The notes under the pieces are model-generated. The model made no database searches and was not told the DNA's origin. It saw only the letters and a program-made list of their open reading frames with translations. A DNA stretch of 64,000 nt from positions 4,278,001 to 4,342,000 of the forward strand of contig NZ_LN850107.1 of the NCBI RefSeq assembly GCF_900070365.1, written 5' to 3'. This DNA is from Alloactinosynnema sp. L-07 (GTDB lineage Bacteria; Actinomycetota; Actinomycetes; Mycobacteriales; Pseudonocardiaceae). Position 1 is the stretch's first letter. Each line of letters begins with the position of its first letter. The translations under genes and the position numbers were made by a program. Positions 54,221-64,000 of this stretch are shown here, piece after piece.

Positions 54221-55287
54221 CGCAGGTCCAGCGCGGTCGCGACGGCCCCAGCGTCGACCGGAACGGCCTCGACCTCCGGCACCGAGACGAGCGCGGTGTC
54301 CGGGTCCTTGAGCCCGTGGCCGGTGACCGTGCAGACCACGACCGAGCCCTCGGGCAGCCGCCCATCGGCGTGGGTGATCAGCAGGCCCGCGACGCTGGTG
54401 GCCGACGACGGCTCGACGAACACGCCCTCGCGCTCGGCCAGCAGCCGGTAGGCGGCCAGGATCTGCTCGTCGGTGGCGGCCTCGAACAGCCCGCCGGACT
54501 CGGCCTGCGCCGTCACCGCGCCCGCCCAGGAGGCCGGGTTGCCGACGCGGATCGCCGTGGCGATGGTGTCGGGCTGCGAGACCGGGGCGCCGTACACCAG
54601 CGGGGCCGAACCCGCTGCCTGGAAGCCGAACATGCGCGGCAGGGTGTCGATGACCTGGTCGTCGGCGTAGTCGCGGTACCCGCGCCAGTACGCGGTGATG
54701 TTGCCCGCGTTGCCGACCGGCAGGCAGTGGATGTCCGGCGCGCGGCCGAGCACGTCGACGATCTCCCACGCCGCGCTCTTCTGGCCGATGAGCCGGACCG
54801 GGTTGACCGAGTTGACCAGGCCGACCGGGAACTCGGCGGCGGTCTTCTCCGCGAGTTCGAGACAGTCGTCGAAGTTGCCGTCGATCTGCAGGATCTTGGC
54901 CCCGTGCATGACCGCCTGGGCCATCTTGCCCATCGCGATCTTGCCGCGCGGGACGAGAACCGCGCAGGTCAGGCCCGCTCGGGTGGCGTAGGCGGCGGCG
55001 GAGGCCGAGGTGTTGCCGGTGGAGGCGCAGATGACCGCCTCCAGACCGTTGGCCAGCGCGTACGTCATGGCCACGGTCATGCCGCGGTCCTTGAACGAGC
55101 CGGTCGGGTTCATGCCCTCGACCTTGAGGTAGACCGTGCAGCCGGTCAGCTCGGACAGGTGCGGGGCGGGCAGCAGCGGCGTGTTGCCCTCGCCGAGGGT
55201 GATGATCTTCGCGCCGTCCGGCACGGGGATTCTGTTGGGATAGGCCGCGATGATGCCCGGACGGCCCGGGAGCACACCGATGGTCAT
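54217..55287 (-). CDS. thrC: Threonine synthase
   Basis: 356 aa. PLP Lys66 in [10 protein letters not shown]; later [14 protein letters not shown] and [12 protein letters not shown]. Converts O-phosphohomoserine to threonine. It overlaps hom at its start and thrB at its stop. Confidence 0.97.
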   Translation of the reverse strand: MTIGVLPGRPGIIAAYPNRIPVPDGAKIITLGEGNTPLLPAPHLSELTGCTVYLKVEGMNPTGSFKDRGMTVAMTYALANGLEAVICASTGNTSASAAAYATRAGLTCAVLVPRGKIAMGKMAQAVMHGAKILQIDGNFDDCLELAEKTAAEFPVGLVNSVNPVRLIGQKSAAWEIVDVLGRAPDIHCLPVGNAGNITAYWRGYRDYADDQVIDTLPRMFGFQAAGSAPLVYGAPVSQPDTIATAIRVGNPASWAGAVTAQAESGGLFEAATDEQILAAYRLLAEREGVFVEPSSATSVAGLLITHADGRLPEGSVVVCTVTGHGLKDPDTALVSVPEVEAVPVDAGAVATALDLR

Positions 55288-56591
55288 TGTTCCTCACCTT
55301 CGACCCGCATGACACTGACCACTTCGTGCACGAAGGGCAGTCCAGCGATCTTGTCCACAGTGGAGCGCAGCGCGGAGTCGGCCGCCGAGTGGGTGACGAT
55401 CACCAGGCTCGCGTCGTCGGCGCGGCCTTCCTGGCGCACCACCGCGATGCTCACCTCGTGCTCGGCGAAATTGGCCGCGACGGCCGCGAGCACGCCCGCG
55501 CGGTCGGCGACGTCCAGGCTGATGTGGTACCTGGTCGACGCCTGCGCGATCGGGCGCACCGGCAGGTCGGCGTAGGCCGACTCGCGCGGTCCGCGCCCGC
55601 CGACGACCAGGTTGCGGGCAACCGCGACCAGATCGCCAAGCACGGCGCTGGCGGTGGGTGCACCGCCCGCTCCGCGCCCGTAGAACATGAGTTGGCCTGC
55701 GGCTTCCGCCTCGACGAACACCGCGTTGAACGCACCGTTGACCCCGGCCAGCGGGTGCGAGCGCGGGATCATCGCCGGGTGCACGCGCACCGCGACGGAC
55801 TCGCCGTCTGGGCCGTCGACCCGCTCGCAGATGGCCAGCAGCTTGATCGTGCGGCCCAGGGCCCGCGCGGCCGACACGTCAGCCGGTGTCACCGCGGAGA
55901 TGCCCTCGCGGTAGACGTCGCTCGCGGTGACGCGGGTGTGGAAGGCCAGCGAGGCCAGGATGGCCGCCTTCGACGCCGCGTCGTAGCCGTCGACGTCGGC
56001 GGTCGGGTCGGCCTCGGCGTAGCCAAGGCGCGCGGCCTCGTCGAGGGTCTCGGCGTAGCCCGCGCCGGTCTCGTCCATGGCCGAGAGGATGAAGTTGGTG
56101 GTGCCGTTGACGATGCCCATGACCCGGGTGATCCGGTCCCCGGCCAGCGACTCGCGCAGTGGCCGCAGCAGCGGGATCGCCCCGGCGACGGCGGCCTCGA
56201 AGTAGAGGTCGACACCGGACTCGTCCGCGGCGGCGAACAGCTCGCCCGCGTGGTCGGCCAGCAGCGTCTTGTTGGCGCTGACCACGGACTTGCCCGCCTT
56301 GAGCGCTTCGAGCAACCAGGTCCGGGTCGGCTCGATGCCGCCGATCACCTCGACCACGACGTCGACGCCGGGCCGGGTGACCAGCTCGGCGGCGTCGGTG
56401 GTGAGCAGCTCGGTGGGCACCCCCGGCCGGGACTTGCCGAGCCTGCGCACGGCCACCCCCGCCAATTCGACCCGGGCGCCGACCCGCGACGCGAGCTCGT
56501 CGGCCTGCTCGGTCAGCAGCCGGACGATCTCGGTCCCGACCGTGCCGCAGCCGAGCAACGCGACACGGATGGGCTTGGCGGGATCGCTCAC
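55284..56591 (-). CDS. hom: Homoserine dehydrogenase
   Basis: 435 aa. NAD(P)-binding [16 protein letters not shown], catalytic region with [14 protein letters not shown] and a C-terminal ACT domain (about 350-430), giving threonine feedback control. Reduces aspartate semialdehyde to homoserine. Overlaps lysA and thrC (ATGA). Confidence 0.97.
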   Translation of the reverse strand: MSDPAKPIRVALLGCGTVGTEIVRLLTEQADELASRVGARVELAGVAVRRLGKSRPGVPTELLTTDAAELVTRPGVDVVVEVIGGIEPTRTWLLEALKAGKSVVSANKTLLADHAGELFAAADESGVDLYFEAAVAGAIPLLRPLRESLAGDRITRVMGIVNGTTNFILSAMDETGAGYAETLDEAARLGYAEADPTADVDGYDAASKAAILASLAFHTRVTASDVYREGISAVTPADVSAARALGRTIKLLAICERVDGPDGESVAVRVHPAMIPRSHPLAGVNGAFNAVFVEAEAAGQLMFYGRGAGGAPTASAVLGDLVAVARNLVVGGRGPRESAYADLPVRPIAQASTRYHISLDVADRAGVLAAVAANFAEHEVSIAVVRQEGRADDASLVIVTHSAADSALRSTVDKIAGLPFVHEVVSVMRVEGEEQ

Positions 56592-58024
56592 GAGATCTCC
56601 AGTCTTAGCAGGTCGTCCACGGTTTCCCGGCGCAGCAGCGGCCGCGCGGCGCCGTCGAGCACGGCCACCACGGCGGGGCGCGGCAGCCGGTTGTAGTTGC
56701 TCGCCATGGAGTAGCAGTAGGCGCCGGTCGCGGCGACCGCCAGCAGGTCGCCGGGAGCAAGGTTCTCCGGTAGCCAGCAGTCTCGCACCACAACGTCACC
56801 GGACTCACAGTGTTTGCCCACTACGCGAGACAGCACGGCCTCGGTGCCGCGCTCGCCCTCGCCGCTGGAGCGCGAAACCAGCCGCGTGTCGTACACCGCG
56901 TCGTAGAGCGCCGTGCGGATGTTGTCGCTCATCCCGCCGTCGACGCTGACATAGCGCCGCTGAGTGCCGTGGCCCAGCGTGACGTCCTTGGTGGTGCCGA
57001 CCTCGTAGAGCGTCACGGTGCCCGGCCCGGCGATGGCCCGGCCCGGCTCGACGGCGATGCGCGGCACGGCCAGCCCGGCCTGCTCGCACTCCTTGGTGAC
57101 GATCGTGCGCAGCTGCTCGGCCAGCCACATCGGCGGCGGCGGGTCGTCCTCGGCGGTGTAGGCGATGCCCAGCCCGCCGCCGAGGTCGACGACCGTGAGC
57201 GATTCCAGCGCCTCGTCGCCGTGCTCCTTGTGCAAGGCGGCGAGCAGGCCGATCACCCGGTGCGCGGCGACCTCGAAGCCGTCGGCGTCGAAGATCTGCG
57301 AGCCGATGTGGCTGTGCAGGCCGATCAGCGACAGCCCACCGGACTTGATCACCCGGCGCGCGGCCTCGGCGGCGGCGCCACCGGCCAGGGAGAAGCCGAA
57401 CTTCTGGTCCTCGTGCGCGGTGGCGATGAACTCGTGGGTATGCGCCTCGACGCCGACGGTCACCCGGATCAGCACCGGGGCGACCATGTCGCGGTCGCGC
57501 GCGAGCTTGTCGAGCCGGGCGATCTCGTGGAACGAGTCGACCACGATCGCGCCGACGCCCACATCGAGCGCGGTGGACAGTTCCTCGACGGACTTGTTGT
57601 TGCCGTGCAACGTGATCCGCTCCGGCGGGAAGTCCGCGCGCAGCGCCACGGCGAGTTCGCCACCGCTGGCCACGTCCAGACTCAACCCTTCCTGGGCGAC
57701 CCAGCGGGCGATCTCGACGGACAGGAACGCCTTGGACGCGTAGTGCACCAGGGTCGGGTCGCCGAAGGCGAGCGCGTGCTCCTGGCAGCGGGCGCGGAAA
57801 TCGGCTTCGTCCACAATGAACAGTGGGGTGCCGTAGGTCTCGGCGAGGTCGCGCACGTCTACCCCGGCCAGGCGCACGGCGCCGTCGTCGCCTCGGGAGA
57901 TGTGGCGCGGCCAGACCGCGGGGACGAGTTCGTCGAGCGCGGCGGCGCTGGTGGGCCGCTCGCTGGCGGTGTTGCTCGGCGGCAGGACCTCCGCGTGCCG
58001 CGGGCCTGCCGGGTGTGCCCTCAT
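56588..58024 (-). CDS. lysA: Diaminopimelate decarboxylase
   Basis: 478 aa. PLP Lys98 in [15 protein letters not shown] and later [18 protein letters not shown]. Last step of lysine synthesis; it also draws on diaminopimelate used in the wall. Start at 58024 (ATG) gives an N-terminus normal for actinobacteria. It is 6 bp from argS. Confidence 0.97.
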   Translation of the reverse strand: MRAHPAGPRHAEVLPPSNTASERPTSAAALDELVPAVWPRHISRGDDGAVRLAGVDVRDLAETYGTPLFIVDEADFRARCQEHALAFGDPTLVHYASKAFLSVEIARWVAQEGLSLDVASGGELAVALRADFPPERITLHGNNKSVEELSTALDVGVGAIVVDSFHEIARLDKLARDRDMVAPVLIRVTVGVEAHTHEFIATAHEDQKFGFSLAGGAAAEAARRVIKSGGLSLIGLHSHIGSQIFDADGFEVAAHRVIGLLAALHKEHGDEALESLTVVDLGGGLGIAYTAEDDPPPPMWLAEQLRTIVTKECEQAGLAVPRIAVEPGRAIAGPGTVTLYEVGTTKDVTLGHGTQRRYVSVDGGMSDNIRTALYDAVYDTRLVSRSSGEGERGTEAVLSRVVGKHCESGDVVVRDCWLPENLAPGDLLAVAATGAYCYSMASNYNRLPRPAVVAVLDGAARPLLRRETVDDLLRLEIS

Positions 58025-58030
58025 CGGTGC

Positions 58031-59692
58031 TTACATCCGTTCCGGTGCTTCGATGCCGAGGACGCCGAGCCCGTTGGCGAAGACCTGGCGCGCGGCCGCG
58101 CACAGCGCCAGGCGCGCGGTGGTCAGAGGCCCGGCCTCCTCGTCGCCCCTGGGCAGGACCCGGCAGCTCTCGTTGAATCGGTGGTACGTCCCGGCCAGCT
58201 CCTCCAGGTAGCGGGCGACCCGGTGGGGTTCGCGCAGCTCCGCGGCGGTGGCCAGGATGCGCGGGAACTCACCGATGGTGCGGATGAGGTCGCCTTCGCG
58301 CGGGTGGACGAGCAGACCGAGGTCGGCGTCGTCCGGGCCGGGCGGGGTGAGCCCGAGGTCGGCGGCGTTGCGCAGCAGCGAGCACAGCCGCGCGTGGGCG
58401 TACTGGACGTAGTACACCGGGTTGTCACTGGACTTCTTGCTCCACAGGTCCAGATCGATGTCCAAAGTGGAGTCCGCGGACGAGCGGATCATGGCGTAGC
58501 GGGCGGCGTCCACACCGACCGCGTCCACCAGGTCCTCCATGGTGATCACGGTGCCCGCGCGCTTGCTCATCCGCACCGGCTTGCCGTCGCTGACGAGGTT
58601 CACCATCTGTCCGATGAGGACCTCGACGGTGTTCGGGTCATCCCCGGTCGCGGCGGCGGCGGCCTTGAGGCGGCCGATGTAGCCGTGGTGGTCGGCGCCG
58701 AGCATGTAGATGCACAGGTCGAAGCCGCGGGCCCGCTTGTCCTCGAAGTAGGCGATGTCACCGGCGATGTAGGCGGGCTGCCCGTCGCTCTTGATGACCA
58801 CCCGGTCCTTGTCGTCGCCGTACTCGGTCGAGCGCAGCCACCACGCGCCGTCCTCCTGGTACAGCCCGCCGGAGGACTTGAGCTCCTCGACGGCCTTCTC
58901 CACCGCGCCGGACTTGTGCAGCGAGTCCTCGTGGAAGTAAACGTCGAAGTCGACGCCGAACTCGTGCAGGCTCTGCTTGATCTGCGCGAACATCAGCCCG
59001 ACCCCGATCTTGCGGACCGTCTCGGCCCGCTCGGCCTCTGGCAGGCCCAGCGCGTCGGGCGCCTGCTTGAGCACGTCGGCGGCGATGTCGTTGATGTAGG
59101 CACCCGCGTAGCCGTCCTCGGGGGCGGGTTCGCCCTGGGCGGCGGCGATGAGCGACCGGACGAACCGGTCGATCTGCGCGCCCGCGTCGTTGAAGTAGTA
59201 CTCCCGGGTGATCTGGCCACCTTGGGCGCCGAGGATCCGGCCCAGCGCGTCGCCGACCGCGGCCCAGCGGGTGCCGCCGAGGTGGATCGGGCCGGTCGGG
59301 TTGGCCGAGACGAACTCCAGGTTGATCTTCTTGCCCGCGAGCTGCTCGCCGGTGCCGTAGTCGGCGCCCGCGCGGAGCACGCCGCGCACGATCTCGCCCT
59401 GGGCGTCGGCGGCCAGCCGCAGGTTGATGAACCCCGGGCCCGCGACCTCGGCAGAGGCGATGCCATCGGACTCGCCGAGTGCCGCGGCGAGCGCGTCGGC
59501 CAGCTCACGCGGGGCGAGCCCGACCCGCTTGGCGACCTGCAGGGCGAGGTTGGTGGCGTAGTCGCCGTGCTCCGGGTTGCGCGGTCGCTCGATGGTCACC
59601 GCGGCGGGGACGACGGCGGTGTCGAGGCCGCGCGCGTCCAAGATCGTCATGGCGGCGGTGCGGACCAGGTCAGCGAGTGCGTCGGGAGTCAC
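58031..59692 (-). CDS. argS: Arginyl-tRNA synthetase
   Basis: 553 aa. Class I HIGH-like motif [12 protein letters not shown] and MSK-type loop [11 protein letters not shown]-terminal Arg-tRNA additional domain and the C-terminal DALR anticodon-binding domain are present. First gene of the argS-lysA-hom-thrC-thrB run. Confidence 0.97.
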   Translation of the reverse strand: MTPDALADLVRTAAMTILDARGLDTAVVPAAVTIERPRNPEHGDYATNLALQVAKRVGLAPRELADALAAALGESDGIASAEVAGPGFINLRLAADAQGEIVRGVLRAGADYGTGEQLAGKKINLEFVSANPTGPIHLGGTRWAAVGDALGRILGAQGGQITREYYFNDAGAQIDRFVRSLIAAAQGEPAPEDGYAGAYINDIAADVLKQAPDALGLPEAERAETVRKIGVGLMFAQIKQSLHEFGVDFDVYFHEDSLHKSGAVEKAVEELKSSGGLYQEDGAWWLRSTEYGDDKDRVVIKSDGQPAYIAGDIAYFEDKRARGFDLCIYMLGADHHGYIGRLKAAAAATGDDPNTVEVLIGQMVNLVSDGKPVRMSKRAGTVITMEDLVDAVGVDAARYAMIRSSADSTLDIDLDLWSKKSSDNPVYYVQYAHARLCSLLRNAADLGLTPPGPDDADLGLLVHPREGDLIRTIGEFPRILATAAELREPHRVARYLEELAGTYHRFNESCRVLPRGDEEAGPLTTARLALCAAARQVFANGLGVLGIEAPERM

Positions 59693-59747
59693 TCGGCAAG
59701 TCTAGGTAGTGGGTCGACGCGGTTATTACCCGGTTACACTTCGGCCC

Positions 59748-60479
59748 ATGATCGCGCCAGCGCGCCGCTTGGCGCTCGCCGCCGCCTGTCTGTTACTCAC
59801 CGCGTGCGGCACCACCGAGACAGGCAAGCCGGTCGCCGCACCCGACGCCGCCGCGAAGCCCACCAAGGCGGCCCCGACGTCGAAGCCCGGGCGCGGATTC
59901 GCCCCCAGCGAGGCCGACCGCGACCCGACGAAGAAGATCGACGGCGTGGTCGCCAAGGAGTACGCCGCGGGCCAGCACGTGGCGGCCCCGAAGCGGGTCG
60001 CCTACGACCACCTGCCCCCGCTCGGCGGCGCGCACGACCAGATCTGGGCGCCGTGCAACGGCGAGGTCTACGACTCGGCGGTGCGCACCGAGCACCTCGT
60101 TCACTCCCTGGAGCACGGCGCGGTCTGGGTGACCTACGACCCGGCCACGGTGCGTGGCGATGACGTCGAGGCGCTGGCCGAACGGGTGGACGGAAAGCCC
60201 TATCTGGTGATGTCGCCGTTCCCCGGCCAGAAGAAGCCGGTCTCGGTGCAGTCGTGGGGCCGCCAGCTGCAGGTAGACGCGGTCGACGACGAGCGCATCG
60301 ACCAGTTCATCGCCGCGACCAGGGCGAACAAGTATCTGGCCCCCGAACCCGGCGCGAGCTGCGATCCGGTCGACGTCCAGCTGTTCGATCCGGCCGCGCC
60401 GCCGCCGTTCGACCCGACCCCGGCCGGACCCGACGCCGCGCCCGTCACCGGGGCGCCGACCACGACAGCCGGGGGCTGA
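59748..60479 (+). CDS. DUF3105 lipoprotein
   Basis: 243 aa from ATG 59748. Lipoprotein signal with lipobox LLTAC at about 16-20. DUF3105 domain at about 60-210 (YDHLPPLGGAHDQIWAPCNG, HSLEHGAVWVTYDP, SVQSWGRQL). TACACT 7 bp before ATG suggests a leaderless message. Followed by a second DUF3105 gene. Confidence 0.85.
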   Translation: MIAPARRLALAAACLLLTACGTTETGKPVAAPDAAAKPTKAAPTSKPGRGFAPSEADRDPTKKIDGVVAKEYAAGQHVAAPKRVAYDHLPPLGGAHDQIWAPCNGEVYDSAVRTEHLVHSLEHGAVWVTYDPATVRGDDVEALAERVDGKPYLVMSPFPGQKKPVSVQSWGRQLQVDAVDDERIDQFIAATRANKYLAPEPGASCDPVDVQLFDPAAPPPFDPTPAGPDAAPVTGAPTTTAGG

Positions 60480-60577
60480 CGGGGACCGAACACCGGTTCC
60501 TTAGACTGGCCTCGCACTACCACCCTGTGACGAGGCCTGTTCCGGGCCTCCCCGTCGATGAGAAGTCCGAGGACGGC

Positions 60578-61402
60578 ATGGCCAGCGGCACTAAGAACAA
60601 GAGCGGCAAGGGGAGCGTCAAGGCAGCACGCTCGTCCGTCGTCGCCAAGAAGGGCGTGCCCTGGGGCACGATCGCGGCGATCGTGGCCGTCGTGCTGCTC
60701 GCGGGCGGCGTGTTCGGCTATGCCTATGTGCAGATCTCGGGCGCGAAGAAGTTCACGGTGTCCGAGGAGAACAAGGACCCGTCCACGAACATCGCGGGCG
60801 TGATGAAGAAGGACTACACGGCCGGTCAGCACGTCAAGGGCGCCCAGCGCGTCGCCTACGACCAGAGCCCGCCGTTCGGCGGCCCGCACGACGAGGCCTG
60901 GGCCGACTGCGAGGGCATCGTCTACCCGACGGCCGTCCGCAGCGAGAACATGGTCCACGCGCTGGAGCACGGCTCGGTGTGGATCGCCTACAACCCCGAC
61001 AAGGTGCAGGGCGGCGAGCTGGACAAGCTCAAGGCCAAGGTCGAGGGCCAGCCGTTCATGATGCTCTCGCCGTACCCGGGTCTGGACAAGAACATCTCGA
61101 TGCAGTCGTGGGGCCACCAGCTCAAGCTGGACAGCGCCGACGACGAGCGCATCGACCAGTTCATCAAGTCGCTCAAGCGCAACCGCTACCAGAACCCCGA
61201 GCCAAACGCGGCCTGTGGCCCGCTCGGCCCCGGCCAGTTCGACCCGGCCGCGCCGCCGCCGTTCGCCGCCGAGCCCCCCGGCGCCGACGCGGTCCCGATG
61301 GACGGCAAGGCCCCGGCCGCCAGCACCCCGGCGGTGCCCCCGGCGGTGCCCCCGGCTTCCGGCGCGGCGCCCACCACGCAGGCCCCCGCGCCCTCACAGT
61401 GA
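60578..61402 (+). CDS. DUF3105 membrane-anchored protein
   Basis: 274 aa from ATG 60578 with GAGGA upstream. Cytoplasmic Lys-rich start, one TM helix (about 30-50), then the DUF3105 domain (YDQSPPFGGPHDEAWADCEG, HALEHGSVWIAYNP, MQSWGHQLKLD) and a Pro/Ala tail. Paralog of the preceding lipoprotein. It overlaps the DUF305 gene. Confidence 0.88.
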   Translation: MASGTKNKSGKGSVKAARSSVVAKKGVPWGTIAAIVAVVLLAGGVFGYAYVQISGAKKFTVSEENKDPSTNIAGVMKKDYTAGQHVKGAQRVAYDQSPPFGGPHDEAWADCEGIVYPTAVRSENMVHALEHGSVWIAYNPDKVQGGELDKLKAKVEGQPFMMLSPYPGLDKNISMQSWGHQLKLDSADDERIDQFIKSLKRNRYQNPEPNAACGPLGPGQFDPAAPPPFAAEPPGADAVPMDGKAPAASTPAVPPAVPPASGAAPTTQAPAPSQ

Positions 61403-62091
61403 CCGCTGTGACAGTGGAAGCTCCAGACAACGAGCGCCGCGACGAGGGCACCAAGCGCAGGATCTTGGTGCTCTCGGCCGCGGCGCTCGCCGTTCTGCTG
61501 GTCGGAGCGGCGATCGGCATGCTGATCACCCTGTCGGTGGTCCGCCAGGCCAGCCCGCCGTCAGCCGAGTCGGTCGATGTCGGGTTCGCCCAGGACATGC
61601 AGGTCCACCACCTGCAGGCGGTCACCATGGCCAACTGGGCGCGCGACCACACCGACGATTTGACGGTGAAGCAACTCGCGTTCGACATCGAGCAGACCCA
61701 GCTCGGCCAGGTCGGCGCGATGAGCGGCTGGCTGGACGTGTGGGACCAGCCGGAGCAGAACCCGGAAGGCACCTATATGTCCTGGATGGCCGGGGCGTCC
61801 CACGGCCACACGTCGACAGCGGAGTCAGCGGGCGTGCGCGCGATGCCCGGGATGGCCACCAGCCAGGAGATCGCCAAGCTGCGCACCCTGACCGGCCGCG
61901 AGCTGGACGTGTACTTCCTGCAACTCATGCTGCGCCACCACCAGGGCGGCCTGGAGATGTCGGCCTACGCCAACAAGCACGCGGCGACGCCGCAGGTGCG
62001 CAACCTGTCCGACAAGGTCGTCAAGGGCCAGACGGCGGAGATCACGCTGTTCACGGACATGCTCACCGAGCGGGGCGCCAAACCTCTGTAG
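61399..62091 (+). CDS. DUF305 membrane-anchored protein
   Basis: 230 aa from GTG 61399 (GTGA overlap); GTG 61408 is an alternative. One TM helix (about 22-48), then a DUF305 four-helix domain with MQVHHLQAVTMANWA and MLRHHQGGLEMS, His-rich motifs that suggest metal binding. Common next to DUF3105 genes. Its stop is 1 bp from the convergent CDF gene. Confidence 0.9.
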   Translation: MTAVTVEAPDNERRDEGTKRRILVLSAAALAVLLVGAAIGMLITLSVVRQASPPSAESVDVGFAQDMQVHHLQAVTMANWARDHTDDLTVKQLAFDIEQTQLGQVGAMSGWLDVWDQPEQNPEGTYMSWMAGASHGHTSTAESAGVRAMPGMATSQEIAKLRTLTGRELDVYFLQLMLRHHQGGLEMSAYANKHAATPQVRNLSDKVVKGQTAEITLFTDMLTERGAKPL

Positions 62092-62092
62092 A

Positions 62093-62998
62093 TCACCAGG
62101 ACAGCTCGTGGCACTTCGCGTCGGGCTGCTCGATCTGGAGAGTGGCGTGTTCCAGGCCGTAATCGTCGGCCAAGAGCTTCTGGGCGGAAGCGAGGACCGC
62201 GGCCTGATCGCCTTCCTTGTCCAGGGTCAGGTGCGCCGAGGCGACCTCCATGCCCGAGGTCAGCGTCCAGACGTGCAGGTCATGGACCTCCGCGACGCCG
62301 TCGACCGCGGTCAGCCGGGCGGTCAGGTCGTCGACGTCGACCCGCTCGGGCGCGTGCTGGAACAGGATGTGCAGCGCGCGGCGGGCCAGGCTCCACGTGC
62401 GCGGCAGTACCCATAGACCGATGGCGACGCCGACGATCGGGTCAGCCAAGCGCCAGCCGAACAGCAGCGTCACCGCGGCGCTCAGCAGCACGCCGACGGA
62501 GCCGATCAGGTCGGCCAGCACCTCCAGGTACGCCCCACGCACGTTGAGGCTCTCCTTGGCGCCGTCACGCAGCAGCAGGAACGACACGATGTTGGCCACC
62601 AGACCGGCTGACGCGGCCAGCAGGACCGGCAGACCGGGAACCGCGGGCGGGTCCTCGAACCGCTGCACCGCCTCGAACACGACATAACCCGCGACGCCGA
62701 ACAACAGCACCGCGTTGGCCAATGCCGCCAGGACCTCGGCGCGGTAGAGCCCGAACGTCCGATTGGACTTCGAGTTCGCCCGACGCGCGGCCATGATCGC
62801 GGCCAGCGCCAGGCCGACCCCGACCACGTCGGTCAACATGTGCGCCGCGTCGGACACCAGGGCAAGCGACGACGTGGCGAACCCGACGACGAACTCGACC
62901 ACCATGATCGCCGCCGCGATCCCGAAGGCGGCCCACAGCCTGCCCGTCAAGCGCCCACCCGTGCTCGCGGGCAGTCCGTGCCCGTGTCCGTGGCCCAT
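62093..62998 (-). CDS. Cation diffusion facilitator (Zn/Co/Cd exporter)
   Basis: 301 aa from ATG 62998, with GAGAGGGG upstream. His-rich N-terminus MGHGHGHG, six TM helices, metal-site motifs SLALVSDAAHMLTDVVGV and LADLIGSVGVLLS, and a C-terminal cytoplasmic domain with VAEVHDLHVWTL. Exports divalent metal by proton exchange. A CATGCGCATG palindrome (63033-63042) upstream may be a metal-regulator site. Confidence 0.93.
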   Translation of the reverse strand: MGHGHGHGLPASTGGRLTGRLWAAFGIAAAIMVVEFVVGFATSSLALVSDAAHMLTDVVGVGLALAAIMAARRANSKSNRTFGLYRAEVLAALANAVLLFGVAGYVVFEAVQRFEDPPAVPGLPVLLAASAGLVANIVSFLLLRDGAKESLNVRGAYLEVLADLIGSVGVLLSAAVTLLFGWRLADPIVGVAIGLWVLPRTWSLARRALHILFQHAPERVDVDDLTARLTAVDGVAEVHDLHVWTLTSGMEVASAHLTLDKEGDQAAVLASAQKLLADDYGLEHATLQIEQPDAKCHELSW

Positions 62999-63158
62999 CG
63001 CCACCCCTCTCGTCGACGCGCTCATATTGTCACATGCGCATGAGTGCACACACCACCCGTCCGAGGTGTGTTCACCACCCGATCGAGGGAAGCGGCCTGA
63101 CCAGCGCGAATAGAACTGATAGGGGTGGGGCACAAGATCCCGATCGGAATGAGGCTCG

Positions 63159-64000
63159 GTGCGCTCTGGACTCCGTCCCACCACGGCCCTGGCGCTCGTC
63201 GCCCTGAGCCTGGCCGCCGCGACCGCTCAAGCATCGATGCCACCCAACGCCCCCGCCGCCGCCCCGGAACCGATGCCGCCAGTGTCCTCGGTGACCGCGG
63301 CCGACCGCACCCTGGAACGCACCCGCGCGCCGCGACCACACCCGGAAGTGGCAGTCACCGAGTCCCACGCCCCCGCCATGGTGGTCACCCCGATAGCTTT
63401 CGTCGGCCGCGGCATCCCCGCCAACCTCCTCGACGCCTACCGCGCCGCCGAGGCCACCCTCGCCCGCGCCCAGCCCGCCTGCGGACTGCGCTGGTACCAC
63501 CTCGCGGGCATCGGCCGCATCGAGTCCGGCCACGCCCGCGGCGGCCAGGCCTTGGCCAACGGCGACACGTCCCCCCGCATCATGGGCCCGGCCCTCACCG
63601 GCGGCCCCTTCGCCGCCATCCCCGACAGCGACAACGGCACCCTCGACGGCGACACCGTCTGGGACCGCGCCGTCGGCCCGATGCAGTTCATCCCGACCAC
63701 CTGGACCGCCTACCGAACCGACGGCAACGGCGACGGAACCTCCAGCCCCCACAACATCTACGACGCCGCCACCGCCGCCGGCCGCTACCTGTGCTCAGGC
63801 GGCCTGAACCTCGCCAACCCATCCGACCTCGACGCGGCGATCTTCCGCTACAACCACTCCCGCGAGTACGTGTCGACGGTGATGACGTGGATGCACCAGT
63901 ACTCGGAGGGTGCGACTCCCCAGCCGCCGACCGCCCCCGGGCCCGATCTGCCGCCGCCCCCGCCACCGGACGTCGACCCGATTCCCCTGCCGGAGCCGAT
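63159..64000 (+). CDS. Lytic murein transglycosylase-like protein (partial)
   Basis: At least 280 aa, running off the end of the window. Signal peptide at about 1-26 (ALALVALSLAAATAQA). Then a linker and the lytic transglycosylase domain with WYHLAGIGRIESGHARGG (catalytic Glu in IES), DRAVGPMQFIPTTW and IYDAATAAGRYLC. A Pro-rich C-terminus begins at the edge. GTG 63159 has GAGG five bases upstream. Cleaves peptidoglycan outside the cell. Confidence 0.85.
   Translation, partial: MRSGLRPTTALALVALSLAAATAQASMPPNAPAAAPEPMPPVSSVTAADRTLERTRAPRPHPEVAVTESHAPAMVVTPIAFVGRGIPANLLDAYRAAEATLARAQPACGLRWYHLAGIGRIESGHARGGQALANGDTSPRIMGPALTGGPFAAIPDSDNGTLDGDTVWDRAVGPMQFIPTTWTAYRTDGNGDGTSSPHNIYDAATAAGRYLCSGGLNLANPSDLDAAIFRYNHSREYVSTVMTWMHQYSEGATPQPPTAPGPDLPPPPPPDVDPIPLPEP

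Noticed and set aside
56810..60163. Plus-strand open frame of 1117 aa opposite lysA and argS
   Set aside because: Antisense to well-supported synthetase and decarboxylase genes; a by-product of high GC third positions.

Overview
The window is high-GC actinobacterial chromosome, most likely from a Pseudonocardiales-type actinomycete; the genus cannot be fixed from sequence alone. The evidence is codon use, GTG/TTG starts, Xre-DUF5753/DUF397 pairs, an aspartate-type MurA and gene order. From about 19.3 to 59.7 kb the minus strand carries the core block argS-lysA-hom-thrC-thrB-rho-rpmE-prfA-prmC-tsaC-glyA-wecA-atpI-atpBEFHAGD-atpC-DUF2550-murA. As I recall it, this matches the order of the corresponding Mycobacterium tuberculosis block (argS to murA), including a cobalamin adenosyltransferase divergent from murA. 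Accessory modules interrupt the block at several points.

Region by region. 1-6.2 kb is part of an integrated element (prophage or actinomycete integrative element). It has a tyrosine integrase, an Xre repressor with DUF397 partner, an excisionase-like HTH gene, small coupled ORFs, a ParB-like protein, an initiator-like tRNA-Met and several palindromic operators. 6.6-14.1 kb holds a probable signalling or conflict locus: two membrane proteins, then a vWA protein, a PP2C-like phosphatase and a kinase-like membrane protein. Facing them are a TIR-domain membrane protein, two SLATT-like 2-TM proteins and an LSDAT/SLOG nucleotide-sensor protein. 14.1-19.4 kb has a membrane protein, a broken acyltransferase, gamma-glutamyltransferase and a sulfite-oxidase-like enzyme. 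19.4-25.4 kb has murA, adenosyltransferase, a small insertion with a partial gene duplication, an SRPBCC/DGPF/ECF42-type sigma cassette, a long palindromic element, DUF2550 and atpC.

25.5-29.1 kb separates atpC from atpD. It holds an ECF sigma gene, its coupled membrane partner and a decayed AbiE-type toxin-antitoxin pair bracketed by two near-identical terminators. 29.2-39.6 kb is the ATP synthase operon plus wecA, glyA and tsaC. 39.7-47.0 kb is accessory: a second Xre/DUF397 pair, DUF6461, a NucA/NucB-like nuclease, and a cluster of duplicated membrane/secreted gene pairs. That cluster ends in two adjacent proteins sharing a G/N/V-rich motif. 47.0-59.7 kb is core translation, Rho and aspartate-family amino-acid genes with a small toxin-antitoxin-like pair between rpmE and rho. 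59.7-64 kb holds DUF3105, DUF305 and CDF transporter genes and the start of a transglycosylase that runs off the window.

The two best candidates for an undescribed system are the vWA/PP2C/kinase/TIR/SLATT/SLOG locus (6.6-14.1 kb) and the duplicated membrane cluster with paired G/N/V motifs (42.0-47.0 kb). All family assignments were made by eye from motifs, not by database search.
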